The translations under genes and the position numbers were made by a program. Under the pieces are notes generated by a model. That model searched no databases and was not told where the DNA came from. It saw only the letters and a list, made by a program, of their open reading frames with translations. DNA of 64,000 bases from Rhodospirillaceae bacterium (lineage in GTDB: Bacteria; Pseudomonadota; Alphaproteobacteria; Rhodospirillales; Rhodospirillaceae): NCBI GenBank assembly GCA_002737725.1, contig NSIP01000005.1, positions 62,001 to 126,000 of the forward strand. The letters are read 5' to 3'. Of this stretch, positions 39,440 to 50,289 are shown in pieces. The first letter of the stretch is position 1. Each line of letters opens with the position of its first letter.

Positions 39440-39763
39440 CTAGCCTTTCATCTGATTGATGTCTTCGACCTCGATCGAGCGGCGGTTGCGGTAGAACACC
39501 ACAACAATGGCGAGCCCAATGGCCGCCTCGGCCGCAGCGACGGTCAGCACGAGCATCGTGAAGATTTGCCCGGCGAGGTCGTTGAGGAATGACGAAAACG
39601 CAACAAGATTGATGTTGACCGATAGCAGCATAAGTTCAATCGACATCAAAATGACGATGAGGTTTTTGCGGTTGAGAAAAATACCGAAAATACCAAGCGT
39701 AAAAAGCATCGCGCTGACGGTGAGATAGTGCCCAAGGCCGACGTGCAGAAGACCGCTACCCAT
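39440..39763 (-). CDS. nuoK: NADH-quinone oxidoreductase subunit K
   Basis: A 107-residue, three-helix complex I subunit. The conserved glutamates of the E-channel are visible in [19 protein letters not shown] and in [20 protein letters not shown]. The start codon overlaps the nuoJ stop in TAATG, so the two are coupled. Confidence 0.95.
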   Translation of the reverse strand: MGSGLLHVGLGHYLTVSAMLFTLGIFGIFLNRKNLIVILMSIELMLLSVNINLVAFSSFLNDLAGQIFTMLVLTVAAAEAAIGLAIVVVFYRNRRSIEVEDINQMKG

Positions 39764-40380
39764 TACGCGATCCCCTTGCCGACTTCAGCTTTGACAACTT
39801 CAACCGTGTCTTCCGCTCGGCGATTGACCTGCGTCGAGATGTCTTGTTTGCGCACACCGACGCGACGGCGCATGGTCAATACAATTGAACCTATCATCGC
39901 GACCAGTAGCACTAAACCTGCCGCTTGGAATACATACACATACTGCGTGTACATAATGCGGCCTAAAGCTTCAGTGTTTGGGATTTGTGTGAGGTCCGGC
40001 GTGGGCGCGAGGCGCAGGGCCTGAGCCTCAGGCGACATCGCCCACCCGCCGAACACCAAAGCCAATTCTACCAGCAACACGATTCCGATGAAGGCCCCGA
40101 CTGGCAAGTATTTCATGAACCCTTCGCGGATCATGGCAACGTTAATATCAAGCATCATCACCACGAATAGGAACAGCACAGCCACCGCGCCGACGTAAAC
40201 CACGACCAATATCATAGCCAAGAACTCGGCACCCAGAAGTAAAAATAGCCCGGCGGCGTTGAAGAACGTCAAGATCAGCCACAACACAGAGTGCACCGGA
40301 TTGCGCTGAAAAATAACGTTCAAAGCCGAGACGACAGCGATGAAGGAAAACAGATAAAATGCGAGCGAGGCGATAATCAT
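39763..40380 (-). CDS. nuoJ: NADH-quinone oxidoreductase subunit J
   Basis: A 205-residue, five-helix membrane subunit. It opens with [20 protein letters not shown] and [20 protein letters not shown], the helix with the pi-bulge that changes shape during proton pumping. The C-terminal polar tail after VLTMRRR (about 40 residues) is variable in the family. It lies 5 bases after nuoI. Confidence 0.95.
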   Translation of the reverse strand: MIIASLAFYLFSFIAVVSALNVIFQRNPVHSVLWLILTFFNAAGLFLLLGAEFLAMILVVVYVGAVAVLFLFVVMMLDINVAMIREGFMKYLPVGAFIGIVLLVELALVFGGWAMSPEAQALRLAPTPDLTQIPNTEALGRIMYTQYVYVFQAAGLVLLVAMIGSIVLTMRRRVGVRKQDISTQVNRRAEDTVEVVKAEVGKGIA

Positions 40381-40385
40381 CTCAT

Positions 40386-40874
40386 CTACCTATACGGCGC
40401 GTTTATTACTAAACGCTTCGCCAATTCTTTTTCCCAGCGGTCGCCGTTCGAGAGCAGCTTGTCTTTGTTGTACAGCAACTCTTCGCGGGTCTCGGTGGCA
40501 AATTCAAAATTTGGCCCTTCGACAATGGCATCCACAGGGCAGGCTTCCTCGCAGAAGCCGCAATAGATGCATTTGGTCATGTCGATGTCATAGCGCGTGG
40601 TACGACGGCTGCCATCGTCGCGCGGCTCGGCTTCAATCGTGATCGCCTGGGCTGGGCAAATCGCCTCGCAGAGTTTACAGGCAATGCAGCGCTCTTCGCC
40701 ATTGGGGTAGCGACGCAAGGCATGCTCACCGCGGAAGCGTGAAGACAGCGGACCCTTTTCGTGTGGATAATTAATCGTCACTTTTGGGCCGAACATATAC
40801 TTCAGCGTCAGCCACATGCCCGAGAGCAACTCGAGCAGCAGAAACGAACGGGCAGAGCGGTTAATGAATGACAT
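40386..40874 (-). CDS. nuoI: NADH-quinone oxidoreductase subunit I
   Basis: A 162-residue peripheral subunit with two [4Fe-4S] clusters (N6a and N6b), from the motifs [16 protein letters not shown] and [19 protein letters not shown]. It passes electrons from NuoG toward NuoB. An amphipathic N-terminal segment ([17 protein letters not shown]) attaches it to the membrane. It lies 12 bases after nuoH. Confidence 0.96.
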   Translation of the reverse strand: MSFINRSARSFLLLELLSGMWLTLKYMFGPKVTINYPHEKGPLSSRFRGEHALRRYPNGEERCIACKLCEAICPAQAITIEAEPRDDGSRRTTRYDIDMTKCIYCGFCEEACPVDAIVEGPNFEFATETREELLYNKDKLLSNGDRWEKELAKRLVINAPYR

Positions 40875-40886
40875 ACCATCCCTCCC

Positions 40887-41897
40887 TTAAACCGGAACCC
40901 GGCCGGTGTAGACCAAAAACCCGGCCGTCAAAACCAACCAGATGAGCGACAACGGCAGGAATACTTTCCAACCCAAGCGCATCAGTTGGTCGTAGCGGTA
41001 ACGTGGGAATGTCGCGCGCACCCAGATCATCAAGAATAAGCAAAACGAAATTTTAAGCGCGAACCAGACAATCCCAGGCACGGCATTCAAGATCGCGATA
41101 TCAAACGGTGCCAACCATCCCCCGAGGAACAAAATCGTCACAACGCCTGACATCATGATCATGTTGGCGTATTCGCCCAAGAAAAACAGCGCGAACGACA
41201 TCGACGAGTACTCAGTCATGAAGCCGGCAACAAGTTCAGATTCCGCTTCGGGCAAGTCGAACGGATGACGATTGGTTTCAGCCAACACCGAGACGAAGAA
41301 GATCACGAACATCGGGAAGTGCGGAATGAAGTACCACATGCCCTTTTGTGCCATGACGATCTCGGACAAGTTCAAGCTGCCCGCCGTCAGCAACACCGAG
41401 ATCATGACAAAGCCGATGGAGACTTCGTAACTCACCATCTGGGCAGCCGAGCGCATCGCGCCCAAGAAAGCGTAACGGCTGTTGGACGCCCAACCCGCCA
41501 TGACGATTCCGTAAACGCCCAATGACGAGACGGCGAACAAATAAAGAATGCCGACGTTGATGTTGGAGATGAACCAGCCCTCATTTACGGGGATCACCGC
41601 CCAGGCAATCATCGCCAATGAGAATGTTACCATAGGTGCCAGGAAGAACACCACGGGGCTTGAACCTGTGGGCAGCACCGTTTCTTTGGTCAGTAACTTC
41701 ACAGCGTCGGCAAATGGTTGAAGCAAACCAAACCAACCCACCACGTTGGGACCGATACGCATTTGCATAGCACCGATAATCCGACGCTCGGCATAGGTGA
41801 CGTAAGCCACAGCGACGAGCAGCGGTAAGACGAACAGCAAGATCTTGCCCAAGATCCAGGCAAACGGAATCAAATATCCATTGATGAACTCAGCCAT
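40887..41897 (-). CDS. nuoH: NADH-quinone oxidoreductase subunit H
   Basis: A 336-residue, eight-helix subunit that forms much of the quinone chamber. Conserved stretches are [52 protein letters not shown] and [18 protein letters not shown] with the acidic loop. The start overlaps the nuoG stop by 8 bases. Confidence 0.96.
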   Translation of the reverse strand: MAEFINGYLIPFAWILGKILLFVLPLLVAVAYVTYAERRIIGAMQMRIGPNVVGWFGLLQPFADAVKLLTKETVLPTGSSPVVFFLAPMVTFSLAMIAWAVIPVNEGWFISNINVGILYLFAVSSLGVYGIVMAGWASNSRYAFLGAMRSAAQMVSYEVSIGFVMISVLLTAGSLNLSEIVMAQKGMWYFIPHFPMFVIFFVSVLAETNRHPFDLPEAESELVAGFMTEYSSMSFALFFLGEYANMIMMSGVVTILFLGGWLAPFDIAILNAVPGIVWFALKISFCLFLMIWVRATFPRYRYDQLMRLGWKVFLPLSLIWLVLTAGFLVYTGRVPV

Positions 41898-43956
41898 GGG
41901 TGCCGGTCCTTGCCTTGCCGCCCATCACAAACTCCTCGGTGCATTGCGCCATGGTGCGTGAGGCGCGGCTGATGGAGTCGGTCATGTAGTAATTCTTAAT
42001 CGGATAATCGAAGCCCGTTGCTGCAATGCTGCCCGCTGTTCCGAAGGGTGACCACATAGCCTTAGTCACGCTATCAAGCGCCGCAAAAATTGGGTTAGCG
42101 ACACGCATGGCCGCACGCAGCTGATCAAGCGAGTCAAACGGTAGTTTTTTACCCAACACATCTGATAGCGCACGAACTATCGCCCAATCTTCGCGCGCAT
42201 CGCCAGGCGGGAACACCGCACGTTCAGCGCGTTGCACCCGGCCTTCGGTATTCACGTAAGTGCCGCTCTTTTCCGTATAGGCCGCACCCGGCAACACCAC
42301 ATCGGCGCGATGCGCGCCACGGTCACCATGGTGGCCTTGATAAATCACGAACGCTTTGCCCAACTTGGCGGTATCGATTTCATCGGCACCCAGCAGGTAC
42401 ACGACTTCAATCTCACCCTTTGCTGCCGAATCCAAAATACCGCGCGTATCTTTGCCGCCAGCGCCCGGAGCAAAGCCCACATCAAGCCCACCGACACGTC
42501 CAGCAGCGGTATGTAAAACGTTAAAACCGTTCCAGCCATCTTTGACCAAACCGCACGTATCAGCCACTTGGCGAGCGGCGGCCAAAATGGCCGCGCCATC
42601 AGCACGCGAAAGTACGGCCATGCCCAGAATGATCATCGGCTTTTTGGCGTTCTTCAAAGTTTGCGCAAAGGCATGGCTGCCATCGGCAATTTTGCTCAGT
42701 GCATCGGCTCTGTTCGCTAAGTGCTGATATTTGTAAGTCAGGTCAAGCGCATCACCGATCACTCCAATCTGCACGTTCCCGCGCAAGTAACGCTTGCGAA
42801 TACGGGCGTTCAGAACTGGCGCTTCGCGGCGCGGGTCAGAGCCCACAATCAAAATGGCATCAGCCTCTTCAATGCCCGCAATGCCGCTGTTGAACAAATA
42901 GGAGGCGCGCACGGCAGGGTTCACCGCCGCGCCGTCTTGGCGACAGTCGATATTGGCACTGCCCAACGATGTCATGAGTTGCTTCAGCGCAAACATCGAT
43001 TCGGCATCGACGAGGTCACCTGACAATGCCGCGACCTTAGGGCCCGCAACATTTTTCAGCTTCGCGCCAATGGCTGCGAAAGCCTCTGCCCAGGTCGCTT
43101 CTTTCAGTTTGCCGTTGGCGCCACGCACATAAGGCTTATCAAGGCGTTGATACTGCAAGCCATCGCAAGCATGGCGCGCTTTATCCGAAAGCCACTCTTC
43201 GTTCACTGTTTCGTTCAGCCGCGGCAGCACGCGCATGACTTCGCGACCACGCGCGTCAATGCGTACCGCCGAGCCCAACGCATCCATCACATCGATGGAT
43301 TCGGTTTTGCGCAATTCCCAAGGCCTTGCCGAGAATGCATAGGGCTTGCTGGTCAGCGCACCGACCGGGCAAAGGTCAACCACATTGCCGGATAGCTCTG
43401 ACGTCAGCGCTTTTTCCAAATAAGTTGTGATCTCCATGTCTTCGCCACGACCCGTCGCGCCGAGTTCTTGCACGCCCGCAACTTCGGTCGCGAACCGCAC
43501 ACACCGCGTGCAGTGAATGCAGCGCGTCATGATGGTGGAGACAAGCGGCCCCATGTTTTTGTCTTTAACGGCGCGTTTGTTTTCCTCGTAGCGCCCACGA
43601 TCAGAGCCATAAGCCATGGCCTGATCTTGCAAATCGCACTCGCCGCCTTGATCGCAAATCGGGCAATCGAGCGGATGGTTGATCAGCAAAAACTCCATCA
43701 CACCATTGCGGGCTTTGTTGGCTTTGTCCGAGCGCGTGTGAACAACCATGCCTTCGGCCACCGGCATCGCGCACGAGGCCACAGGCTTAGGCGATTTTTC
43801 AACTTCTACCAAGCACATGCGGCAGTTGCCCGCAATCGACAGTCGCTCGTGGTAACAGAACCGCGGAATCTCAACGCCCGCCAATTCCGCCGCCTGAATG
43901 ATGGTGGTATTCGCAGGCACTTCAACTTGTTGGCCGTCGATAGTGAGCTTGGTCAT
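41890..43956 (-). CDS. nuoG: NADH-quinone oxidoreductase subunit G
   Basis: A 688-residue iron-sulfur subunit. It has an N-terminal ferredoxin domain ([2Fe-2S], [20 protein letters not shown]), a His/Cys-ligated cluster region [20 protein letters not shown], [4Fe-4S] cluster [10 protein letters not shown], then a molybdopterin-oxidoreductase-like domain that no longer binds the cofactor. It carries several clusters of the electron wire. It follows nuoF by 17 bases. Confidence 0.96.
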   Translation of the reverse strand: MTKLTIDGQQVEVPANTTIIQAAELAGVEIPRFCYHERLSIAGNCRMCLVEVEKSPKPVASCAMPVAEGMVVHTRSDKANKARNGVMEFLLINHPLDCPICDQGGECDLQDQAMAYGSDRGRYEENKRAVKDKNMGPLVSTIMTRCIHCTRCVRFATEVAGVQELGATGRGEDMEITTYLEKALTSELSGNVVDLCPVGALTSKPYAFSARPWELRKTESIDVMDALGSAVRIDARGREVMRVLPRLNETVNEEWLSDKARHACDGLQYQRLDKPYVRGANGKLKEATWAEAFAAIGAKLKNVAGPKVAALSGDLVDAESMFALKQLMTSLGSANIDCRQDGAAVNPAVRASYLFNSGIAGIEEADAILIVGSDPRREAPVLNARIRKRYLRGNVQIGVIGDALDLTYKYQHLANRADALSKIADGSHAFAQTLKNAKKPMIILGMAVLSRADGAAILAAARQVADTCGLVKDGWNGFNVLHTAAGRVGGLDVGFAPGAGGKDTRGILDSAAKGEIEVVYLLGADEIDTAKLGKAFVIYQGHHGDRGAHRADVVLPGAAYTEKSGTYVNTEGRVQRAERAVFPPGDAREDWAIVRALSDVLGKKLPFDSLDQLRAAMRVANPIFAALDSVTKAMWSPFGTAGSIAATGFDYPIKNYYMTDSISRASRTMAQCTEEFVMGGKARTGTHG

Positions 43957-43973
43957 GATTCAGTCCAGCTCCC

Positions 43974-45272
43974 TTAAGCGGCCTTGGCGCTTGCGCGCAC
44001 TTTAGATTCACGATAGCTCGCAATGCGCTTTTCCAACTCAGGACGGAAGTGACGGATCAATCCTTGGATCGGCCATGCCGCTGCATCACCCAGCGCACAA
44101 ATCGTATGGCCTTCGATCTGATAGGTCACACGTTCAAGCGTATCGATTTCTTCTAAGGTTGCGTCGCCCTTGACCATGCGCTTCATCACACGCGCCATCC
44201 AACCTGTGCCTTCGCGACACGGTGTACATTGGCCGCAGCTCTCGTGTTTATAAAACGCAGACAGGCGCGCAATCGCCGCAACGATGTCGGCGGACTTATC
44301 TATCACCATCACTGCGGCAGTACCCAAACCAGACTTCACATCACGCAAGCCATCGAAATCCATCAACACATTATCGCAAATTGATTTGGGCAGAACCGGA
44401 ACTGATGCACCCCCAGGAATGATCGCAAGTAAGTTATCCCACCCACCACGCACGCCACCGGCATGCTTCTCAATCAATTCCTTCAATGGAATGCTCATGG
44501 CGTCTTCGACGTTGCAGGGGTTGTTGACGTGACCCGAGATACAGAACACTTTTGTGCCAGCATTATTGGGACGACCAAAGCCCGCGAACCACGATGCGCC
44601 ACGACGTAAAATGGTTGGTGCCACCGCGATGCTCTCAACGTTGTTCACAGTGGTCGGGCAACCATAGAGACCAACGCCCGCCGGGAACGGTGGCTTGAGG
44701 CGCGGCTGTCCCTTTTTGCCTTCCAAGCTTTCAATCAGGGCAGTTTCTTCGCCGCAGATATAAGACCCTGCCCCACGGTGCAGATACAGGTTGAACTTCC
44801 AGCCCGAGCCGCACGCGTTGTCGCCGATCAGGCCAGCGGCATACGCCTCATCTATCGCAACTTGCAGGTTGGAGGCTTCATTATAAAACTCGCCACGGAT
44901 GTAGATGTAGCAAGCATGCGCACGCATTGCGAAGCTGGCCATCAAGCAGCCTTCAACCAACTTATGCGGATCAAAACGAAGCATGTCGCGATCTTTGCAG
45001 GTGCCGGGTTCCCCCTCGTCCGCGTTCACGACCAAATAATGCGGGCGGTCGCTCTCGGTCTTGGGCATGAAGGACCACTTCAAGCCAGTCGGGAAACCAG
45101 CCCCGCCACGGCCACGCAGGCCAGAGCGTTTCATCTCATCAATGATCCAATCCGCACCCATATCCAAAATCTCTTTGGTGCCTTGCCAATCGCCACGCGC
45201 TTTGGCCCCAGCCAAACGCCAGTCATGGTGGCCATAGAGGTTGGTAAAGATACGATCTTTGTCTGCGAGCAT
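43974..45272 (-). CDS. nuoF: NADH-quinone oxidoreductase subunit F
   Basis: The NADH- and FMN-binding subunit, 432 residues. It has the NADH/FMN loop [52 protein letters not shown] and the N3 [4Fe-4S] cluster site [15 protein letters not shown]. This is where NADH is oxidised. It follows nuoE by 9 bases. Confidence 0.97.
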   Translation of the reverse strand: MLADKDRIFTNLYGHHDWRLAGAKARGDWQGTKEILDMGADWIIDEMKRSGLRGRGGAGFPTGLKWSFMPKTESDRPHYLVVNADEGEPGTCKDRDMLRFDPHKLVEGCLMASFAMRAHACYIYIRGEFYNEASNLQVAIDEAYAAGLIGDNACGSGWKFNLYLHRGAGSYICGEETALIESLEGKKGQPRLKPPFPAGVGLYGCPTTVNNVESIAVAPTILRRGASWFAGFGRPNNAGTKVFCISGHVNNPCNVEDAMSIPLKELIEKHAGGVRGGWDNLLAIIPGGASVPVLPKSICDNVLMDFDGLRDVKSGLGTAAVMVIDKSADIVAAIARLSAFYKHESCGQCTPCREGTGWMARVMKRMVKGDATLEEIDTLERVTYQIEGHTICALGDAAAWPIQGLIRHFRPELEKRIASYRESKVRASAKAA

Positions 45273-45281
45273 CGGTTTTAC

Positions 45282-45974
45282 TCAGGTTTTCGGGGCAGCG
45301 GCTTTAGCGGCCGCATCAGCTTTGGCTTTTTCAAAGGCGGCCTTCGCTGCTGCCATATCTTGCATGGGCGCAGGCTTAGGCTCGTCGGTCAGACTGGTGA
45401 AATTCCCCAAAGGCGCGGAATGAACGCGACCATTTTGCGGACCAGCTTTGGGCTTTTCACCGCGCTTCAACGCATCAATGATTTTTCTCATCGAGGTAGC
45501 ATCGACGTCCTCGAAATAATCATCGCCGATCTGCGCCATAGGCGCGTTCACGCAAGCCCCAGCGCATTCAACTTCCATCAAACTGAATTGGCCGTCAGCG
45601 GTACGTTCGCCCAGGCCAATGCCCAATTTTTCTTTGCAGGCATGAACCACCGCATCCGAGCCACGCAATTGGCATGGTAAATTCGTGCAGACCTGGATGT
45701 GATGCTTACCTACCGGGTGCAACTCGAACATGGTGTAAAACGTGGCGACTTCCAGCACACGGATCGAGGCCATATTCAACATCTGAGCAATCACGTCGAT
45801 GGCAGGCTTCGTCACCCACCCTTCTTGACGTTGCGCCAAATCCAGCAACGGCATCACCGCGCTGGCTTGGCGGCCGGCTGGGTATTTCGCAATGATTCGT
45901 TTGGCGCGCTCCGCGTATTCGGGCTTGAAAGAAAAACTATCAGGTTGTTCTTTGGCGAGTTGACGAACACTCAT
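45282..45974 (-). CDS. nuoE: NADH-quinone oxidoreductase subunit E
   Basis: A thioredoxin-fold [2Fe-2S] subunit, 230 residues. The four ligands lie in [10 protein letters not shown] and [12 protein letters not shown]. The core ends near residue 175; the remaining 50 or so residues (Lys/Ala/Pro-rich, [13 protein letters not shown] at the end) are a tail absent from E. coli NuoE but common in alphaproteobacteria. The ATG overlaps the nuoD stop by 4 bases. Confidence 0.95.
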   Translation of the reverse strand: MSVRQLAKEQPDSFSFKPEYAERAKRIIAKYPAGRQASAVMPLLDLAQRQEGWVTKPAIDVIAQMLNMASIRVLEVATFYTMFELHPVGKHHIQVCTNLPCQLRGSDAVVHACKEKLGIGLGERTADGQFSLMEVECAGACVNAPMAQIGDDYFEDVDATSMRKIIDALKRGEKPKAGPQNGRVHSAPLGNFTSLTDEPKPAPMQDMAAAKAAFEKAKADAAAKAAAPKT

Positions 45975-47158
45975 CGGTCAACCTCACCGAACACAATATC
46001 AATGGAACCCAGAACCGCAGGCACGTCGGGCAGCATGTGCCCGCGCAGCATGAAATCCATACCCTGCAAATGAACAAAGCCTGGCGCGCGAATACGGCAA
46101 CGGTACGGGCGGTTAGTGCCATCGGCCACAACATAGACACCGAACTCACCCTTGGGCGCTTCAACAGCTGCGTAGACTTCGCCTGCCGGAACTTTGTAGC
46201 CCTCGGTATACAGTTTGAAATGATGGATCAACGCTTCCATCGACGATTTCATCTCGGCACGTGGGGGCGACATGATTTTGCGATCATTGACGCGCACCGG
46301 ACCGGTCGGCATTTTTTCTAAACACTGTTTGATGATGCGAATGGATTGGCGCATCTCAACAACGCGCACCAAATAACGGTCGTAGCAATCGCCGTTCTTA
46401 CCAATGGCGATATCGAAATCCATATCTTCGTAGCCGTCGTATGGCTGGGCTTTGCGCAAATCCCAAGCGATCCCTGATGCGCGCAGGTTTGGGCCTGTGA
46501 ATCCCCAAGCCACGGCTTCATCGGCTGTGACGCGACCGATGTCGACCACGCGCTGTTTGAAAATGCGGTTCTCGGTCAGCAGGCCCTCCATATCATCGAT
46601 AATCTTCGGGAATTGGTTGGCCCAGGTCATAATGCGCTCGGGCAAACCCGCAGGCATATCCATCGACACACCGCCGGGGCGAATGTAGGCTGCATGCATA
46701 CGCGCACCGCTCACCGCATCGTAAAACTCCATGAGTTTCTCGCGTTCCTCGAAGGTCCATAGGAACGGTGTCATGGCGCCCACGTCCATCGCGTAAGACG
46801 CGATGTTCATGATATGATTGAGAATGCGCGTCAGCTCGCAGAACAGCATACGAATGTATTTCGCGCGCGGCGGCGGCTCAATGCCCAGCAAGCGTTCCAC
46901 CGCGATGGCAAACGCCTGCTCCTGATTCATCGGCGAGACATAGTCTAGCCGGTCGAAATACGGCACCGCTTGCAGATAGCTTTTATACTCGATCAGTTTC
47001 TCGGTGCCGCGATGCAGCAGCCCGATGTGTGGATCAACGCGGTCGATCACCTCGCCGTCCATTTCCAGCACGAGGCGCAACACGCCATGTGCAGCAGGAT
47101 GCTGCGGTCCGAAGTTAATCGTATAATTTTCAATCTCGACGTCGGCGTTGACGGTCAT
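45971..47158 (-). CDS. nuoD: NADH-quinone oxidoreductase subunit D
   Basis: A 395-residue, 49-kDa-type subunit at the quinone site, separate from NuoC (the two are fused in E. coli). Motifs are [40 protein letters not shown] and the stretch [20 protein letters not shown] near the quinone-binding His and Tyr, with a C-terminal region descended from hydrogenase large subunits. It lies 3 bases after nuoC. Confidence 0.96.
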   Translation of the reverse strand: MTVNADVEIENYTINFGPQHPAAHGVLRLVLEMDGEVIDRVDPHIGLLHRGTEKLIEYKSYLQAVPYFDRLDYVSPMNQEQAFAIAVERLLGIEPPPRAKYIRMLFCELTRILNHIMNIASYAMDVGAMTPFLWTFEEREKLMEFYDAVSGARMHAAYIRPGGVSMDMPAGLPERIMTWANQFPKIIDDMEGLLTENRIFKQRVVDIGRVTADEAVAWGFTGPNLRASGIAWDLRKAQPYDGYEDMDFDIAIGKNGDCYDRYLVRVVEMRQSIRIIKQCLEKMPTGPVRVNDRKIMSPPRAEMKSSMEALIHHFKLYTEGYKVPAGEVYAAVEAPKGEFGVYVVADGTNRPYRCRIRAPGFVHLQGMDFMLRGHMLPDVPAVLGSIDIVFGEVDR

Positions 47159-47161
47159 GGG

Positions 47162-47791
47162 CTATGCCTTCCCCGTCATTGCTTTTTCGTCGCCGGGCAA
47201 AGCAGTACGCAACCCTTCCCATGGACTTAAAAAATCGAAGTTGCGGAAGTCTTGCGTCAGTGTCACGGGCTCATATATGACCCGCTTCTGATCTTCGTCG
47301 TAGCGCATCTCGACATAGCCCGTCAGCGGGAAGTCTTTGCGCAACGGATGTCCATCAAAACCATAGTCAGTCAAAATACGCCGCAAGTCTGGGTGATCAG
47401 AGAAGAACACGCCGTACATATCCCACACTTCACGCTCAAACCAATTGGCACATGGGAAGACAGCCGACAGTGATGGCACAGGCGATGCTTCGTTCGCTGT
47501 CAACCTCACGCGAACACGATGATTTTGTTTCATGCTGAGCAAGTGATAGACGATCTCGAAACGCTCTTCCTTATCGGGATAGTCGACACCGCAAATATCG
47601 ATAAGCTGAGTAAACTGACAGTTTGAATCATCACGCAGGCAAGTGATCATTCGTGTAATTGCGCTGCGGTGAACACGCACACTTAATTCGCCACCCTTGA
47701 CCTCTGTACTCAGAACAGCCGAGGGCAGTGCCGAGGCAATGTAGCGGCCAAGTTCGCGAAGCGTTTCAAGCGTCTCTGGGGTTGTCGTCAT
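47162..47791 (-). CDS. nuoC: NADH-quinone oxidoreductase subunit C
   Basis: A 30-kDa-type subunit, 209 residues. The family signature is [20 protein letters not shown], followed by [20 protein letters not shown] and [18 protein letters not shown]. It is structural and has no cofactor, anchoring NuoD and NuoI. It lies 15 bases after nuoB. Confidence 0.95.
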   Translation of the reverse strand: MTTTPETLETLRELGRYIASALPSAVLSTEVKGGELSVRVHRSAITRMITCLRDDSNCQFTQLIDICGVDYPDKEERFEIVYHLLSMKQNHRVRVRLTANEASPVPSLSAVFPCANWFEREVWDMYGVFFSDHPDLRRILTDYGFDGHPLRKDFPLTGYVEMRYDEDQKRVIYEPVTLTQDFRNFDFLSPWEGLRTALPGDEKAMTGKA

Positions 47792-47806
47792 CGGGAAAAT
47801 GTATTC

Positions 47807-48358
47807 TTAACGATCAATGGTGCCGACACGGCGAATTTTTTTGTGAAGCTGTAGAATGCCATAAAGCAAGGCCTCGGCTGTCGGCGGGCAACCTGGAACA
47901 TAGATATCGACGGGCACAATGCGGTCACAGCCGCGCACCACCGAATATGAGTAATGATAATAACCGCCGCCATTGGCGCAACTGCCCATCGAGATGACCC
48001 AACGCGGCTCGGGCATCTGGTCGTAAACTTTGCGCAACGCAGGCGCCATTTTGTTGGTCAGTGTACCAGCAACGATCATCACGTCGGATTGGCGGGGGCT
48101 TGGACGGAACACCATACCGAAACGATCAAGGTCATAGCGCGCCATGGCCGAGTGCATCATCTCAACGGCGCAGCATGCCAACCCAAACGACATCGGCCAC
48201 ATGGAGCCGGTGCGGCCCCAATTGGCGAGTTTGTCCAGGGATGTCAGCAAGAAGCCCTTGTCCTGAAGTTCATCAGCAACACGCGACATGAACTCGCCAT
48301 CAGCAGGGGCGACGGCGCGTATCGGGTCGGTTTTGGCAACAGCCGGAAGTGCGGTCAT
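47807..48358 (-). CDS. nuoB: NADH-quinone oxidoreductase subunit B
   Basis: A 183-residue subunit holding cluster N2, the last iron-sulfur centre before quinone. Ligands lie in [11 protein letters not shown] (adjacent cysteines), [19 protein letters not shown] and [14 protein letters not shown]. The open frame reaches 48376, but ATG 48358 starts just after the nuoA stop. The first 25 residues precede the core. Confidence 0.96.
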   Translation of the reverse strand: MTALPAVAKTDPIRAVAPADGEFMSRVADELQDKGFLLTSLDKLANWGRTGSMWPMSFGLACCAVEMMHSAMARYDLDRFGMVFRPSPRQSDVMIVAGTLTNKMAPALRKVYDQMPEPRWVISMGSCANGGGYYHYSYSVVRGCDRIVPVDIYVPGCPPTAEALLYGILQLHKKIRRVGTIDR

Positions 48359-48362
48359 TGGC

Positions 48363-48728
48363 TCACTCCCATTCAAGGGCGCCTTTGCGCCACTCGTAAA
48401 TAAATCCGATAGTGAGAACGCCGAGGAAAATCATCATGGACCAGAACCCGTAAAGTCCGATTTGACCCAGGCTGACGGCCCACGGAAAAAGAAAAGCAAC
48501 TTCGAGATCGAAGATGATGAACAAAATCGAGACAAGGTAAAAACGAACGTCGAACTTGCCTCGTGCATCATCGAAGGCGTCAAAGCCACACTCGTAAGAT
48601 GAATTTTTCTCGGGGTCTGGACGGCTGGGACCAACAATCAACGAGGCAACCACAATGATCAGGGCCAAGGCGAACGCTAGGCCAATGAAAATTAGGATCG
48701 GCAAATACTCTTTTAGTAGGTCATCCAT
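48363..48728 (-). CDS. nuoA: NADH-quinone oxidoreductase subunit A
   Basis: A 121-residue, three-helix subunit and the first gene of the 14-gene operon. Conserved parts are [20 protein letters not shown] (loop with the redox-sensitive Cys) and [20 protein letters not shown]-type sequence. I chose ATG 48728, which gives [16 protein letters not shown], over the upstream 48755 start that adds nine basic residues. Confidence 0.95.
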   Translation of the reverse strand: MDDLLKEYLPILIFIGLAFALALIIVVASLIVGPSRPDPEKNSSYECGFDAFDDARGKFDVRFYLVSILFIIFDLEVAFLFPWAVSLGQIGLYGFWSMMIFLGVLTIGFIYEWRKGALEWE

Positions 48729-48820
48729 CGCCACGATCCTCAAACCGCGCCGCAACGCCCTAATCCTTGGGCAGATTTATTCTTCATTATTCCAGGGGGT
48801 TAGCCTCTCGCGACACAGAC

Positions 48821-48848
48821 ATCTTAATCCTCAATCCGCATCGCACAA
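48821..48848 (-). promoter_or_regulatory. Possible nuo operon promoter
   Basis: On the minus strand TTGTGC (48848-48843) and TAAGAT (48826-48821) are 16 bases apart, about 93 bases before nuoA. Both hexamers are partial matches. The 272-base gap between nuoA and tRNA-Val holds no other gene that I can see. Confidence 0.3.
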
Positions 48849-49000
48849 TGTGGCGTGATCTAAGCGGTGGCTCCCCTCAAGTCAAGCCAAACTCAGACAA
48901 TAAACGCTTTGACACCATTACGTTTTTTGCCGGTTTTGGAATGTCATTAGCCCCACATCAAAGGGGCCTACCGAGCCGAAGCGCCGGCGGGCGCGAAGCC

Positions 49001-49076
49001 TGGTGGGCGATGACGGGATCGAACCGCCGACATCTTGCGTGTAAAGCAAGCGCTCTACCATCTGAGCTAATCGCCC
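49001..49076 (-). tRNA. tRNA-Val (anticodon TAC)
   Basis: A 76-base tRNA with encoded CCA. Acceptor arms GGGCGAT / ATCGCCC, D-arm TAGCTCAGATGGTAGAGC, anticodon stem CTTGC / GCAAG around loop TTTACAC (anticodon TAC, valine) and T-arm GGCGGTTCGATCCCGTC, all standard. It lies between nuoA and a transposase remnant. Confidence 0.96.
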
Positions 49077-49149
49077 TTCCCGGCCTCTAGACCAGTAAAA
49101 GTGACGTTCTTTTATGGTTCGGCTGGATGTTTTGCAAGGACCCTACACC

Positions 49150-49660
49150 TGCCCCTTCCGTTTGCCACGTCCGGGTATATTCGTGATGGAGTCCTCCGAG
49201 ATGCTGGCGTGAATTGATTGCGCCGCGGCAATGGATCGTCCGGTGGTGTAAACTTGGAACGGCCTGGGCGCGTTGCTAGCCCTGTATCCAGCATTAGCGA
49301 TGACAAGGCTGATGCTGGCTCCTGTGAGCTTCCTCCATGGCGGGGATGATGATGACCAACGTATGCCCATCTTAAGGGTTGCCTGGCAGCACTTTCACAT
49401 GGGTGACGAACTGGCCCGCCCTTGGGGTGGGCTCAAGGCTGTGGCGACGCTCACTTTAAAGACGAACTCATAGGGCTTGTGGGCCCTGCCCTTGCCGATT
49501 CACTCGACCTCTAAGAGCATGAGGGCATAGACCTTGCGCCCGCGCTGGCGCTGCTTCTGGCGCATCACGCGCGCCGTCAGGCTCAGGGCCCTGGCGAAGG
49601 CGTCGATCAGATGGTCGTGACTTTGATCTTGCGCGCGATGTCGCGGCACACCCTAAAGCA
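49150..49660 (-). mobile_element. Remnant of an IS5-type transposase gene
   Basis: On the minus strand, pieces in changing frames recall IS5-family DDE transposases: RQKQRQRGRKVYALMLLEVE, then (after a stop) IGKGRAHKPYEFVFKVSVAT, then in another frame GQFVTHVKVLPGNP and, after a stop, DGHTLVIIIPAMEEA, and last ANAGYRASNAPRPFQVYTTG. In-frame stops (TGA, TAA) and several frameshifts rule out a working enzyme. No terminal inverted repeats or target duplications were found, so the limits are approximate. It sits beside tRNA-Val and explains the otherwise gene-free stretch 49077-49742. Confidence 0.75.
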
Positions 49661-49685
49661 ATGCCTTTAGGAAATCCATGTCCCC

Positions 49686-49722
49686 AAAAACAAAAATGCT
49701 GACCCCCCGGGGCCGGCATTTT
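49686..49722 (-). terminator. Terminator of hupB
   Basis: On the minus strand AAAATGC (49722-49716) pairs with GCATTTT (49699-49693) around a GC-rich inner stem, followed by a T-rich run broken by one G. It begins 20 bases after the HU stop codon. Confidence 0.75.
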
Positions 49723-49742
49723 CGCAAATGACTGGAGCCAAA

Positions 49743-50018
49743 TTAACGGTTCACTGCGTCTTTCAAGGCCTTGCCAGCCGAAAATTTTGGACGCTTGGAG
49801 GCTGGAATTTTGATCTTTTCGCCAGTGCGCGGATTACGCCCTTCACTGGCGGCCCGTGACGCGACTGTAAACGTGCCAAAACCGACTAGGCGCACTTCAC
49901 TGTCTTTTTTGAGTGAGTCGGTTATGGAGTCCAGAACGGCGTCAACTGCCTTCGCCGCGTCAGCCTTGATCAGGCCTGTCATCTCTGCGACGGCTGCAAT
50001 CAGATCATTTTTATTCAT
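49743..50018 (-). CDS. hupB: DNA-binding protein HU
   Basis: A 91-residue HU/IHF-fold histone-like protein. It opens [20 protein letters not shown], has [20 protein letters not shown], the DNA-intercalating beta arm with the RNPRTG motif, and ends [15 protein letters not shown] 50018 with AAGGG upstream is the right start; the open frame runs back to 50102. It follows lon after 271 bases and has its own terminator. HU downstream of lon is the usual proteobacterial order. Confidence 0.95.
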   Translation of the reverse strand: MNKNDLIAAVAEMTGLIKADAAKAVDAVLDSITDSLKKDSEVRLVGFGTFTVASRAASEGRNPRTGEKIKIPASKRPKFSAGKALKDAVNR

Positions 50019-50289
50019 TTGGTTTGAACCCTTTTGGTTGGTGTCGTGAGGAATGGGAAAACACATCATCTGGTGGCGACCGAAGCACCCCGGCTGTTGC
50101 AAGACCGAGAAACCCAGGAAAACTGCCCAGTTCCGAATATAAGAGGCAGTCTAAGCCGCAGATTCCTTGAGCGTCAATGAGTTGCCGACGAAAAATTGGG
50201 GATAAGTCTAGGTTTTTCGCGGTTCAAAGGCCCCAGACGGCACCCCGCCCAAAAAGAAACGCCGAAGACAGGCTTTTGCCCGGCCCGCG

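Noticed and set aside
38780-39592. A long plus-strand frame of 270 residues across nuoL and nuoK
   Set aside because: It lies antisense to strongly conserved complex I genes and is rich in His, Gln, Asn and Glu, as expected of the complement of membrane-protein codons.
44778-45680. A 300-residue plus-strand frame across nuoF and nuoE
   Set aside because: Antisense to intact nuoF and nuoE, no recognisable domain or start signal.
49273-49719. Short open frames on both strands between tRNA-Val and hupB
   Set aside because: They are pieces or shadows of the decayed transposase.
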